A stretch of 64,000 nucleotides of DNA from JALQUO01 sp964529685 (GCA_964529685.1 CAZGZC010000001.1:310001-374000); one strand, 5' to 3'; counted from the stretch's first letter, positions 25,508 to 34,772 are shown. A program made the numbers and translations. The notes: a model not told the origin generated them from the letters alone.

Positions 25508-25764
25508 TTTTAGTTAAATTATTTGATTTATTGGTGTTTATTAACTTGAATCAAATCTCGATCAGATTGTTGAATTTACCTTAAATTTACCTTATTTTAG
25601 ACAGACTTCTCCTACGACTTAGATTTGATTTGAGTTATTGCGTTAAGTTTTTTTGTTAGATTACCAATTTTATATAGATTGTATAATAGAAACGTAGTGT
25701 TTTTGCATAAATGCAATATAATATATGTAATTGTATTACTAATAATAATGAGATGATTAATAAT

Positions 25765-26325
25765 ATGGTAAAATTTTTTAAAACATTTTAAGAACTAAAA
25801 TTCTTTACCTACACAAATAAATCCATTACCCCAAATGCTTATTCTCTTACATCAGAGATGATTCGACAAATGAATCTCAAATGTGAAATCACTGAATCAC
25901 AAAAAACTGCTGTCATTATTAATGGTAATAACTTAGAAAAATACTTCTACACAAGTAAGATTGATTTAAGCATGAATGATATAAAAGATGTCATATACAA
26001 ATTTAAACTCTTAGATACCCGTCTTGTATCATAATGTAGCTCTCTGGTAGAAATAAAAGAAATATTTAAAGCAAACTTGCCAAAACAATATGTGAGAGAT
26101 TGGTCTACCTTCCAAGATAAGCTCGAGAAACAAGATTGCATGTTCTTTGCACAAAAAACGGCTATAGTTATTGATGAAAATAAAGTCCAAGAGATACTAT
26201 ATAAGCCGATACTAGGAAAATGTGTTAAAGAAGGTTGGCTTGGTTCTGGCAAATTAGAAATAAACTACAAGTCTGAAGTTGTAAGTGAGATAGCAATAGA
26301 TGATATCCTTGCAGACTTTACTTAG
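25765..26325 (+). pseudogene. Orphan gene interrupted by two in-frame TAA codons
   Basis: From ATG 25765 a single frame runs 187 codons to the TAG at 26323, broken only by TAA at 25789 and TAA at 26032. The pieces between stops look coding (TSEMIRQMNLKCEITESQ, VIYKFKLLDTRLVS, then KANLPKQYVRDWSTFQDK and VKEGWLGSGKLEINY). No frameshift is needed. The family is unknown. The last 8 bp overlap the antisense capsid gene end. It is probably a young pseudogene; the 3' 82-codon part could be expressed from TTG 26077. Confidence 0.6.
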
Positions 26326-27535
26326 TAGTTTTCAAGAATCTAATGGCATCTTCATTCATAACGTCACCACCAACAGTCTTAGTTGCATAGAACTTGATGA
26401 ATGGTTTATGTGTAAATGGATCACGTAAAATTCTAATGTTATGTCTGTCAACTATTTGATATGCACGCTTGAAGTCCCCAAACATAATTGGTGATTGCAC
26501 TTCAGTTATATTTGGCATATCAGCTCCAATGAATATTTCATGTCCAAGGAGTGTGCTACTCATCTTGTTGCTGAAATCTGGCTGCCAGAGATACCTACCT
26601 GTACCACTTTCTTTAAGCATTCTAATATGTTGCATTGCATCGCGACTCACTACAAACTTTGCATCTTTCACAAAAGTATTTGGTAAACTATAAAATAGCT
26701 TCATTATATCTTCATCTGTGATTGCTGCTTGTATTTTAGCTTTATCGCTTTCGTGCTTGTTAATTTGATTTTGTGAGTTAATAGTATTTTGATCATTTAT
26801 GCTAAGCAATATACCGCGCGGCTTACCAACTCCATCACCTCTTATAAATGCATTATTCTCTTGTGCTGCAAATATATCAGATAGTGATTGAGATAACCAC
26901 ATCTCAATATCGATACATTGATCATCAACTAGCTTCTGAGTTGCCTTTGGTTGAGCATATAGTTGATGAGTTGGAATTGTCTTTTTATTAACTTTGAGTG
27001 GTTCTGCTGAATCACTCTGAATTAAAATATTTTCAGACCATCCAGCAAGAATACCGTTTTTGTCTACATCTATTAAATCCACTGAATCACTTGAGACTTC
27101 AATGATATTACATATTGATCTCATGACTGATGCCTCTTTTATTGCATTACTGATATATTCACTCATTCTACTTGTTACTAAATAGCCAGCATCATTTCTA
27201 CCAATATCACATAAATCACCAGTGCTGCAGCTACCAATATCACTTTCAGCACCTTTCCTTACATAGTTACAGAATGCCTTTTGATATTTCTTTTCTGAGT
27301 TGTTAAATGCATATACTTCATTTGCAACACTTGATAATGGACGAGATCCTGCTGCTACAAAATTCAATTGTGAATGGTATTTATCAATTGTATCGCTAAT
27401 CTTATTTAATTGATTTAATGTGATTGGGTCAGCTGAGTTTTGAGTTTCTAATTGATTTAATCTAGCTTCATTTTGTTGTTTGAAAGCTTCCCAATTTTTT
27501 GAGATTTGCTCTAATTTGTTTGAGATATTTGACAT
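26318..27535 (-). CDS. HK97-fold GTA/phage major capsid protein
   Basis: A 405-residue major capsid protein (GTA orfg5). The first 95 residues are a coiled-coil scaffold (EQISKNWEAFKQQNEARLNQL), normally removed by the prohead protease. The mature domain contains GGYLVT-like DAGYLVTSRMSEYI, MRSICNIIEV, FAAQENNAFIRGDGVGKPRGIL, PNTFVKDAKFVVSRDAM and the C-terminal ILRDPFTHKPFIKFYATKTVGGDV. All are standard for the family, and the gene is intact. Confidence 0.95.
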   Translation of the reverse strand: MSNISNKLEQISKNWEAFKQQNEARLNQLETQNSADPITLNQLNKISDTIDKYHSQLNFVAAGSRPLSSVANEVYAFNNSEKKYQKAFCNYVRKGAESDIGSCSTGDLCDIGRNDAGYLVTSRMSEYISNAIKEASVMRSICNIIEVSSDSVDLIDVDKNGILAGWSENILIQSDSAEPLKVNKKTIPTHQLYAQPKATQKLVDDQCIDIEMWLSQSLSDIFAAQENNAFIRGDGVGKPRGILLSINDQNTINSQNQINKHESDKAKIQAAITDEDIMKLFYSLPNTFVKDAKFVVSRDAMQHIRMLKESGTGRYLWQPDFSNKMSSTLLGHEIFIGADMPNITEVQSPIMFGDFKRAYQIVDRHNIRILRDPFTHKPFIKFYATKTVGGDVMNEDAIRFLKTTK

Positions 27536-27800
27536 AAGAATAATGTTTTTTGTTCGGTTAAATTTTTTAAAGATCGATAACTATATTGGATAACTAGCGC
27601 TGCTACCTATGGAGCTCTTAGCGCTATTAAGAAAAAGTGTTGCTTTAGATACATTAGATTAGTGTTTGAGTGAAATTTTATTTACATATAGATTGTAAGC
27701 AGTCTATTTCAAGAAATAGCTTGATTGTGTAACAACTATTGCAGATGGCTACCAATTGTGTTATAATTTGATTAAGAATAAAACAAATTTATGAACTCAA

Positions 27801-28541
27801 ATGTTATACACAATAACACCTGAACAAGAGAAGGCTGCTTTAAAGAACATGCTAAGATATGAACCTGAATATCAATCATTAATTAGTCAAGATTTTCTTT
27901 TATCTGATATAAACAAAAGTAATGATCTTAATCAAAATGAAAAATCTCAAGTTATCATAAAAACTCTTCAACATTTATATGTTGATATATTTCTTGAAAA
28001 CAATACATCGTACACAAGTCTAAAAAATCACTTTGCTAAATATGAAAATACTAGTCTTCTTGGAACAATAGATGGAGTAAGCTTAACTGGAGAAGATTTT
28101 AACCAGTTAATCAATCCATCTCCAGACTATGAGACTTTAGACAACGCTGAGTTAATTATTCACAGTTTACCTTTCAGTTTTATCAAACAAGCATCAGATA
28201 TTGATAGTTTATTTAATGAATATGTGATGAATTCTGGATCATCATATAATTACACTGTACTACCTCAGTTCTTACTTTTCTGTCACTACAAATTAAATGA
28301 AACGCAGTTAAGAGAACTTATAAAAACACACTCTCAAGAATATGATGCAATACCATTCTTATCAGCTTATCCACAAACAAAAGATATGTTAGTCAGGACT
28401 GATTTTATTAACGCTTATAATAGCATTAAGAATAACAATCTTAAATATTTTGAAAGCTACACACAAGATTTAAAAGAGGCTTACTATGATCTCTTCCATG
28501 AAGAGTTGCCTATGAATACTGAAGCACTTTATGACCTGTAG
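27801..28541 (+). CDS. Orphan protein in the GTA region
   Basis: A 246-residue soluble protein not recognised. It is helix-rich, with no signal peptide, membrane helix or clear catalytic motif. Segments are TPEQEKAALKNMLRYEPEY at the N-terminus and FESYTQDLKEAYYDLFHEEL at the C-terminus. It lies on the opposite strand in the gap between capsid and protease genes and is followed by a tRNA-Val. Codon use looks like that of neighbours. It may be lineage-specific; an effector or moron-like gene is possible but unproven. Confidence 0.65.
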   Translation: MLYTITPEQEKAALKNMLRYEPEYQSLISQDFLLSDINKSNDLNQNEKSQVIIKTLQHLYVDIFLENNTSYTSLKNHFAKYENTSLLGTIDGVSLTGEDFNQLINPSPDYETLDNAELIIHSLPFSFIKQASDIDSLFNEYVMNSGSSYNYTVLPQFLLFCHYKLNETQLRELIKTHSQEYDAIPFLSAYPQTKDMLVRTDFINAYNSIKNNNLKYFESYTQDLKEAYYDLFHEELPMNTEALYDL

Positions 28542-28773
28542 TTTGATATCATAGCTTTTAGATTAAGTTGAATAAATAGCAATTTCGAAATGTAGGCGAT
28601 ATGCTCAAATTTTATATTTCTTTAATATATCAAGTTATCTAAGCTTTTCTTGTTTGTATTCTATCAACTTATAAAAACTAGTAAGCTATTTCTACAGATG
28701 ATTATTTGAGAGTGTTTATTATTTTCGAGTTTTTTAACAACTTTAATGTTGAAGCAAGTTATTCAAGAATCAC

Positions 28774-28801
28774 TTGACTAACTGTGAATTTAATTTATAA
28801 G
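28774..28801 (+). promoter_or_regulatory. Promoter of tRNA-Val
   Basis: TTGACT (28774-28779), a 16-bp spacer and TATAAG (28796-28801) lie 11 bp before the tRNA 5' end. It is a good sigma70 match. Confidence 0.65.
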
Positions 28802-28812
28802 TTATATCACTT

Positions 28813-28889
28813 GGGTGATTAGCTCAGCTGGTTAGAGCGTTACGTTGACATCGTAGAGGTCGGTGGTTCGAGCCCACTATCACCCACCA
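28813..28889 (+). tRNA. tRNA-Val (anticodon GAC)
   Basis: GGGTGAT pairs with ATCACCC. The D-arm is AGCTCAGCTGGTTAGAGC, the anticodon arm TACGTTGACATCGTA gives GAC, the T-arm is GGTGGTTCGAGCCCACT, and CCA is encoded. It lies inside the spread-out GTA cluster. Confidence 0.97.
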
Positions 28890-28918
28890 AATGCGTTAAA
28901 TCAATCAAGAAAAAATGT

Positions 28919-29092
28919 GTGATAAAGTTTAGTGATAAAAAAAATATAATATTAAATATTGATCCTATGAATATTTGTGCAAAGTTTGTCGCTTGCCCTT
29001 ATACAAGGGAGTTGATTAAGAAGAAAGAGCCTTATCATTACTACTATGATGAATTTCTTGATCATGAAAAAATCGCAAACTATAATGATTGA
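28919..29092 (+). CDS. Possible small protein after tRNA-Val
   Basis: A 57-codon frame from GTG 28919, with an internal ATG at 28967 giving 41 residues. It ends TGA and contains NICAKFVACPYTRELIKKKE and PYHYYYDEFLDHEKIA. The composition is protein-like rather than random, but the frame is open still further upstream into the tRNA, so the start is unsure. It could be the tail of a lost gene. Confidence 0.35.
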   Translation: MIKFSDKKNIILNIDPMNICAKFVACPYTRELIKKKEPYHYYYDEFLDHEKIANYND

Positions 29093-29103
29093 TTCGACAA
29101 GAC

Positions 29104-29538
29104 TTAATTATATAACTGAAGACTCTCACAGAATTCTATTTTACAAGATTCATTTACTGGATAAGAAGTAAGACTGATTTCAACTAGCTTAGCTTTTTGT
29201 ATTACTAAAACACCTTTTGCATATTGTGATTCAATTATCCGTAATCCAACACTCATGCCTTCTACTCGCTTATCTTTTATTAGCTTATAGACTTGCTTCT
29301 GCAATTGATTATTTAAATCAAAGGTTGCCTCTATGTAGAGGCCATATTTATCTGTTCTTGCATTAAGTAATGTGCCAAGTCGACGTTTAAAATCATGTTG
29401 AAATAAAATGGGGACTTTATCTGGGAATTTTTTGCAATCAATTGCTTCTCGCTTTACTATATGATGGCTATTATCGATAGTATTAAAAGTGCTTGCATAT
29501 CCAGCGATTATTACGTATTTTTTTTCTTTTATTGACAT
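29104..29538 (-). CDS. HK97-family prohead protease
   Basis: A 144-residue U35 serine protease (GTA orfg4) that matures the capsid. The N-terminus IIAGYASTFNTIDNSHHIV, the catalytic histidine in ILFQHDFKRRLG, the serine in EGMSVGLRI and the C-terminal LVEISLTSYPVNESC match the family in order. It is shorter than many homologues but ends where the catalytic core does. It is separated from its capsid substrate gene by 1.57 kb of plus-strand genes. Confidence 0.92.
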   Translation of the reverse strand: MSIKEKKYVIIAGYASTFNTIDNSHHIVKREAIDCKKFPDKVPILFQHDFKRRLGTLLNARTDKYGLYIEATFDLNNQLQKQVYKLIKDKRVEGMSVGLRIIESQYAKGVLVIQKAKLVEISLTSYPVNESCKIEFCESLQLYN

Positions 29539-29648
29539 ATCTATCTGTGTTAAAAATTTGTTTAAGCAACATAAAAATATTTATAGATCTATGCTTTGCA
29601 TTGTATGAGAAGTTTGCAATTGGATAAGCAATAGGTTAGCCAAGATAT

Positions 29649-29717
29649 AATGTTGCAGTTGGAATAGGTTATTACAAGAACTTTGGAAGTGAATTAGAGT
29701 TAAAAATTCTAAAATGA
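29649..29717 (+). pseudogene. Remnant of an outer-membrane barrel gene
   Basis: The frame reads NVAVGIGYYKNFGSELELKI and ends at a TGA, closely resembling a barrel strand of the downstream surface antigens (compare DLAVGYYFND..RGEISF at 30650-31477). The rest of the gene is gone. It suggests a third, lost member of the tandem family. Confidence 0.45.
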
Positions 29718-29778
29718 GCGACTTGTATTTAAATATTTGCTATGTTAAACTTAACTGAGTATATTTTATAAAAAAACT

Positions 29779-30498
29779 ATGTTTAAAAAAGCATTTATTT
29801 CTTCAATAGCGGCTACTTTTATTGTTTCAAGTGCATCAGCTGCGGAACTTGGATCATTTCTTGTAAAGTTGCAAGGAGAGTATTCGATAAGTGAATCATC
29901 TCTCAACAGCTCTATTGGCACACCAGTAATTGGTGTTGATCTAGGATCAAAAATTAAAAATAAAGATTTTAATGGTTTTGGTGTTGGTGTTGGCTTTGGC
30001 TATGTTGCTTCAGAAGATATATGGACCGATGTTACAGTGACATTTGATTCTCTCAAAAGCAAACAGGATCTTGGAAATAAGGCTTTTACAAAGGTTGAAA
30101 GCAATAATACAAAAGCTTTACTCAATGCATATTATGGTTTTAATCAAGGAAACATCTTTTCTCCATATGTCACGATTGGTTTTGGTGCTGCATTTGCGAA
30201 AAGCAAGCTATTCTCTCCTAGTGCTGGTGTAGTAATTAATGGTAATGCCATCAAGGATACAACTGACAATCCTCTGAAAGGACAACAATCCTCTAAAAAT
30301 ACAGCATATTTTGCTTATCAAGGAGGTTTTGGTGTTGCAATAGAGGCTATGAAATCAGTTTCTTTTGATATTGGTTATAGGTTGTCAAACAACCAAGTTG
30401 CTAAATTTAATATTCCAACATTATCTAATACGTTAGTGTTAAAGCCAACAAATCAAATCAAACATTCAGTATTGTTAGGAGTTAATATAGCATTCTAA
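29779..30498 (+). CDS. Outer-membrane beta-barrel surface antigen
   Basis: A 239-residue protein with a signal peptide (MFKKAFISSIAATFIVSSASA) and an eight-strand barrel pattern of alternating residues: GFGVGVGFGYVASEDIWTD, ALLNAYYGFNQ, VTIGFGAAFA, AYQGGFGVAIEA, SFDIGYRLS and the terminal strand SVLLGVNIAF ending in phenylalanine, as needed by BamA. It resembles the OmpA-like/Msp4-P44 group of rickettsial surface antigens. It is followed by a related protein at 30650, and a remnant lies before it. Confidence 0.85.
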   Translation: MFKKAFISSIAATFIVSSASAAELGSFLVKLQGEYSISESSLNSSIGTPVIGVDLGSKIKNKDFNGFGVGVGFGYVASEDIWTDVTVTFDSLKSKQDLGNKAFTKVESNNTKALLNAYYGFNQGNIFSPYVTIGFGAAFAKSKLFSPSAGVVINGNAIKDTTDNPLKGQQSSKNTAYFAYQGGFGVAIEAMKSVSFDIGYRLSNNQVAKFNIPTLSNTLVLKPTNQIKHSVLLGVNIAF

Positions 30499-30649
30499 AA
30501 ATCTTATTTCCCCTTACTCTCTTAATATTCTGTTGCTACATAACAACATCGCTGGGAAAAAATCTTATTTTTACAGGAATCTCTTGCTTTATCTATTTCA
30601 GTTTCAACAAAAGAATATTATACTTTCCGCAAAAATATTGATATCAACA

Positions 30650-31477
30650 ATGCAAATGTTAAAATCCTTAACCATATTTTTTATTTCTCTTGCTTCTTTA
30701 TCTGCACACGCAGCTGAAGGATGTAAAGCTTATGTTAGACTTGATCTTGGATATTCAATGGCGTCTGGTACAAAAGTTTCGGGTCCAGGTTTCTTAGTTA
30801 CAGACTCATCTATTCCCCCATCGATTTTGCCTATGTCACACAACTTTAGCCTTGACAGGAATCCAAGAGGTATAATTGGCGATCTAGCAGTTGGTTATTA
30901 CTTCAACGATGCTATGCGTGGAGAAATTAGTTTTGATTTTAAACCTAAAATAATAGCTCAGTCACTCACTTTCGAAAGTGAAACACAAGAGTATGGTGGT
31001 AGTGCAAGAGTTTTATATGACTTCAATAATAATACATCTGTAACTCCATTTGTCTTCGGTGGATTAGGTGCTATGAATATCAAACCAAAAATAAATCCGT
31101 TTGTTATCAAAATGTTCAAGGAACCATATACACAAGCTTATTTGACACATATTAATGATGATGGTTCTTTAAAAACTAATGCTACCAATCAAGTTATAAC
31201 TTATAGCTCTCTGAAAATGCCATCAAAAATAGTGATGACATATCAAGCAGGTTTTGGTTTAGCATTCAAAGCATCAGAAGAAGTATCAATTGATCTCACT
31301 TATAGCCTTGGAGGTAAAACAGATTATCAAGTTCTAGTTAATACAGGTTCTGCTATAGCGCCAGCTGGTACTGCCTTTACAGAATCTCAAATTACAAATG
31401 AAGATAGATTCAAACAGTTGAAGTTCAAAAATCAAATGAATCAATCTTTAACTATTGGTCTGAGATTTACAATATGA
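30650..31477 (+). CDS. Outer-membrane beta-barrel surface antigen, paralogue
   Basis: A 275-residue barrel protein. ATG 30650 (MQMLKSLTIFF) is chosen because it begins the signal peptide ending AHA-A; the TTG at 30533 would put 39 unrelated residues before it. Barrel strands include AYVRLDLGYSMAS, GDLAVGYYFND, RGEISFDF, VTPFVFGGLGAMN, TYQAGFGLAFKA, SIDLTYSLGG and the last strand SLTIGLRFTI. Long loops could be surface exposed. Its stop codon directly abuts the stop of the convergent portal gene with no gap. Confidence 0.85.
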   Translation: MQMLKSLTIFFISLASLSAHAAEGCKAYVRLDLGYSMASGTKVSGPGFLVTDSSIPPSILPMSHNFSLDRNPRGIIGDLAVGYYFNDAMRGEISFDFKPKIIAQSLTFESETQEYGGSARVLYDFNNNTSVTPFVFGGLGAMNIKPKINPFVIKMFKEPYTQAYLTHINDDGSLKTNATNQVITYSSLKMPSKIVMTYQAGFGLAFKASEEVSIDLTYSLGGKTDYQVLVNTGSAIAPAGTAFTESQITNEDRFKQLKFKNQMNQSLTIGLRFTI

Positions 31478-32722
31478 TCACTTACTAGGAGATAAGCCCA
31501 CAGCTTCTCTTTTTTCATCAACTGTCACAAAAGAGCTCTTTTCCATTCTGTTCCACAAGCTATCAACTCTATGTGAGAGAGTGCTTATTCCATCAATATC
31601 ATATTGCAGTTCTAAATCATCGCCGAATCTAGCAACTATTCCGCGATTAATATGATCGAGAGTATTCTCAACTAATGGTAAAATTGTTTGCTCCCATAAT
31701 GCAACTCTTGCTTCTAAAAGGTTGCTATAAGTGTTATCACCAGGTATACCTAGTAGTTGAGCCGGTACTCCAAATGCAATTGCTATCTCTCTTGCTGAAT
31801 TATTTTTCGATTGAATATGATCCATATCCTTTGGTGAAAAACTCATTTCTTTCCATTCAAGCCCTCCTTCAAGTAATAGAGGTCTACCTGCATTTTGCGG
31901 ACCAGATATAACATCATTCATCATGTCTTTTAATCTGTAGAATTGTTCATCAGTTAGGTTAGCTGGTCTTCCTTCTGCATCTTTTACAACAATTGCACCG
32001 CTAGGCCTACCACCATTTTGCAAAAGTGCTTGATTCCAAACGCTTGCTTGGTTATGTTGATCAATGCTATAGGCAGCAGCTTCAATTGAAGATAATCCAT
32101 ACCAATCAGATAATGGGTGGAAGTTTTTAATCTGAAGTACCGGCGATATTCCATTCTCTTGATCAACAAAATAGCTAGTAGTTTTAGAATCAACTGTATA
32201 TGTATAACCTAATGGTATGAAATTATCTCCAGCTATAACTTTTACACGATCAGGACGGAGACAGTAAAGTTCATAGTCAGGTAATGTATAGTCAACTATG
32301 TTACATGGCTGGCAATTATCTAATGATTTTTTTACATTACGTCTGCAATTTTTATCAACTGTGAGAATATATGCACTTCCAGATATTTGACGATAGATGT
32401 AAATTGCCTCTAACATCTCTTTACCACTTTGTATAGGATTTGGTTTATTTAGTAGCTCTAGTACTGGGTGTTGAGTTATCAGATGTCTTTTTCCATCCAT
32501 GAGTTTATATAGCTTAAATGGTACGCTAGAAGCTGCATGTGCAATCATATTTATTGCTCTATGTGCAATAACATTGCTTATATAGGCATTTTCTGCAAAG
32601 TTAGAGTAGTCTTTATCACTCCAAACAGCATTACTTGAGTTGTAAAAGTATGATTTACTCGCATTATGCATTTCTTGTTTTTTAAGTAAAGTGCGTGCTG
32701 CACTAGAAAGAGATTTTAACAT
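31478..32722 (-). CDS. HK97-family phage/GTA portal protein
   Basis: A 414-residue portal protein (GTA orfg3), the twelve-subunit ring through which DNA enters the capsid. Family marks are NVIAHRAINMIAHAASSVPFKLY, HPVLELLNKPNP, the long central YTVDSKT and KNFHPLSDWYGLSSIEAAA segments, NGGRPSGAIV and IAIAFGVPAQLLGIPGDNTYSN. It is intact and the first of the GTA genes in transcription order. A terminase gene is not seen upstream. Confidence 0.95.
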   Translation of the reverse strand: MLKSLSSAARTLLKKQEMHNASKSYFYNSSNAVWSDKDYSNFAENAYISNVIAHRAINMIAHAASSVPFKLYKLMDGKRHLITQHPVLELLNKPNPIQSGKEMLEAIYIYRQISGSAYILTVDKNCRRNVKKSLDNCQPCNIVDYTLPDYELYCLRPDRVKVIAGDNFIPLGYTYTVDSKTTSYFVDQENGISPVLQIKNFHPLSDWYGLSSIEAAAYSIDQHNQASVWNQALLQNGGRPSGAIVVKDAEGRPANLTDEQFYRLKDMMNDVISGPQNAGRPLLLEGGLEWKEMSFSPKDMDHIQSKNNSAREIAIAFGVPAQLLGIPGDNTYSNLLEARVALWEQTILPLVENTLDHINRGIVARFGDDLELQYDIDGISTLSHRVDSLWNRMEKSSFVTVDEKREAVGLSPSK

Positions 32723-32925
32723 TGGTGCTTTAGGGTTAGTGATTTGATCTTATACTTTATATACTGCACTAAGTTTTTCTAAGCAGGAAGTACCATGTAT
32801 AAAATTTTTTATTCCCAAAAGCTGAGCAAATAGAGTTATATAAATGTATAGTATAACAAAATGAGGTAAAGCTTTATATTTAGAGACTGATAAAAATAAT
32901 ATTATAAAGTGTAGGAATTCTATAA

Positions 32926-33129
32926 CTGAGGAATTTTTTAGATATATCCTATGAACAACTTAAACATCAACATAGAAAGATTGCTCAAAGTTTTGCTGAT
33001 TATTTAGAAAAACAGAAAGAAGCTAAGATAATTTCACAAGATAATGCAAGTACACGTTTGATGAATGGAATTGTTGAGGGAGCCCGAGAAACAAGCAGCT
33101 TAACCTCTTATATTTTAATGGGTATATAA
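32926..33129 (+). pseudogene. 3' fragment of an orphan gene
   Basis: An open frame of about 67 codons ends TAA at 33127. From 32941 it reads DISYEQLKHQHRKIAQSFAD, then a charged stretch, RLMNGIVEGARETSS and LTSYILMGI. Composition strongly suggests real coding, but no start codon exists after the upstream TAA at 32923. The rest of 32723-33142 shows nothing else. Confidence 0.4.
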
Positions 33130-33142
33130 TTATGGATATAAT

Positions 33143-34681
33143 TTAACTTTCATTTTTACTTTTTATCGGTTCTTTATATAATAAATCAGCTAATAACTTG
33201 GCTTTTAATAAAAATAAAACAGCTATATAAGATATAGCGCCACTAACCACGTAAGAGAATAATGCAATTAACGATATGTTTGTACTTTTTAAGTTGGATA
33301 ATACAATTATCATCACTATAGAAGACACAAAGCACTTGATAATATCTTTTTTAGTTTCACTACTCAACTTAGAGCTTGTATATCTAAACTCACAGTAGAG
33401 CATCAACATAGTAAACTGAGCTGCACTAGATATAACAGTAGCAATAGCAACGCATCGAAATTCCATAGAGCTCATTAAAATAAGGCTAAGAGATATATTA
33501 ATCAATAAACTAATAAGAGACAATCTCACAGGAGTTGACGTATTACCGGTTGCATTTATTGCCGCATAATATAGCTTAGATATAGCTTGAAAAGGTAATG
33601 CAATAGATAAAATTTGGAGAATAATACCAGTTTTAGTTGCAGCTTCAATGGTAAAGGCGCCTCTCATAAATAAAATTTCAATCGCTTCTTTATCCATTAA
33701 AAAAATACCTGCTGCAGATGGTAAAATAAAACCTAGAGTTATGCGAAAAGTTTTATTAAAACGAGTATTTTTTTCATCTTGAGTTGTACCAGCTTTACTA
33801 AGCGATTGCAGTAAAACAATAGAGTTAGCAGTACTAAAAATAGCAAGCGGCAGTTGAATAATTCTATCTGCAAAATAGAGATAGGATATCCCTCCTACAT
33901 AAAACGAAAGGATCAACATATCGCACCAAACGCTTATTTGCACTATACCAGCCCCAAATATCCCGGGTAAAATTCTCTTTAGGATTATCCTGACATAGCG
34001 TGACATGATTGGTTTTCTGAGATATAGCTTTGAGTTGTATTTTTTAGAGCAAAAAATCATCCAGCTTAACTCACATATACCAGAAATAAATAACCCATAA
34101 GCGAATGCGTAAACTGCAGCATTTAAATTAAAGAAATCATTAATATAGAGAGAGCTTATCAAAACTGAGTTGAGTATAATAGATGTTCCTGCATAGGGTA
34201 TAAATATCTTCTTAGTCTGGAGAACTGCACCATAAAATGCAGAAGCAGAAATGAAAGTGAGATATGGAAACATAATATAGGCAAGCTCTACAGCCAAGCT
34301 AAAAGTCTCAGGACATCTGGTGAAACCTGGATTGGTCACAAGAATAAAATTCTCCATCTGATAGAAGATAACAACTGTGAATAGAATCAACACTAATAGT
34401 AAAGTTGAAAATACATGAGATGCTATAACCCTAGTATAATTACTACCATGAGTTGCAATAGACTGAGATATAGCAGGTACTAGAGCAGCACTCATTGCAC
34501 CTTCACTAAATATCGCACGAAATAGATTTGTAAGCTTAAAAGCTGCCATTAGAGCATCACCTACTGGGCTAGCACCAATAAAAGCCGCAACACAAATATC
34601 TCGAACATAGCCAGAAAACCTAGAGATCAAAATTACAAGACTAATTCTACCGGCAAATCCAATTTTTACAAACTTTCTCAT
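33143..34681 (-). CDS. murJ: Lipid II flippase MurJ
   Basis: A 512-residue MATE/MOP-fold flippase with about fourteen helices, moving lipid II across the inner membrane for peptidoglycan synthesis. The N-terminus ISRFSGYVRDICVAAFIGAS and FSEGAMSAALVPAIS are diagnostic, as are the central SVWCDMLILSFY and AISKLYYAAINATGNTSTPV. It fits the rlpA, glmS and NlpC context of a cell that builds at least some peptidoglycan. Confidence 0.95.
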   Translation of the reverse strand: MRKFVKIGFAGRISLVILISRFSGYVRDICVAAFIGASPVGDALMAAFKLTNLFRAIFSEGAMSAALVPAISQSIATHGSNYTRVIASHVFSTLLLVLILFTVVIFYQMENFILVTNPGFTRCPETFSLAVELAYIMFPYLTFISASAFYGAVLQTKKIFIPYAGTSIILNSVLISSLYINDFFNLNAAVYAFAYGLFISGICELSWMIFCSKKYNSKLYLRKPIMSRYVRIILKRILPGIFGAGIVQISVWCDMLILSFYVGGISYLYFADRIIQLPLAIFSTANSIVLLQSLSKAGTTQDEKNTRFNKTFRITLGFILPSAAGIFLMDKEAIEILFMRGAFTIEAATKTGIILQILSIALPFQAISKLYYAAINATGNTSTPVRLSLISLLINISLSLILMSSMEFRCVAIATVISSAAQFTMLMLYCEFRYTSSKLSSETKKDIIKCFVSSIVMIIVLSNLKSTNISLIALFSYVVSGAISYIAVLFLLKAKLLADLLYKEPIKSKNES

Positions 34682-34772
34682 TAAAACTTAAATTTTTTCC
34701 CAGACATATTGCTATATCAGAGAGATGAGAAATTGGTAGGGTTAATCAAACTAAACTTAGCAAATAAAAGAA

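Noticed and set aside
25789..26034. TAA reassigned as a sense codon
   Set aside because: TAA ends intact genes in the same window (for example infC and ccmE), so the two TAA codons here are better seen as mutations.
22207..32722. A complete functional prophage
   Set aside because: No integrase, terminase, lysis, tape-measure or regulator gene is seen, and the genes are separated by host-type genes.
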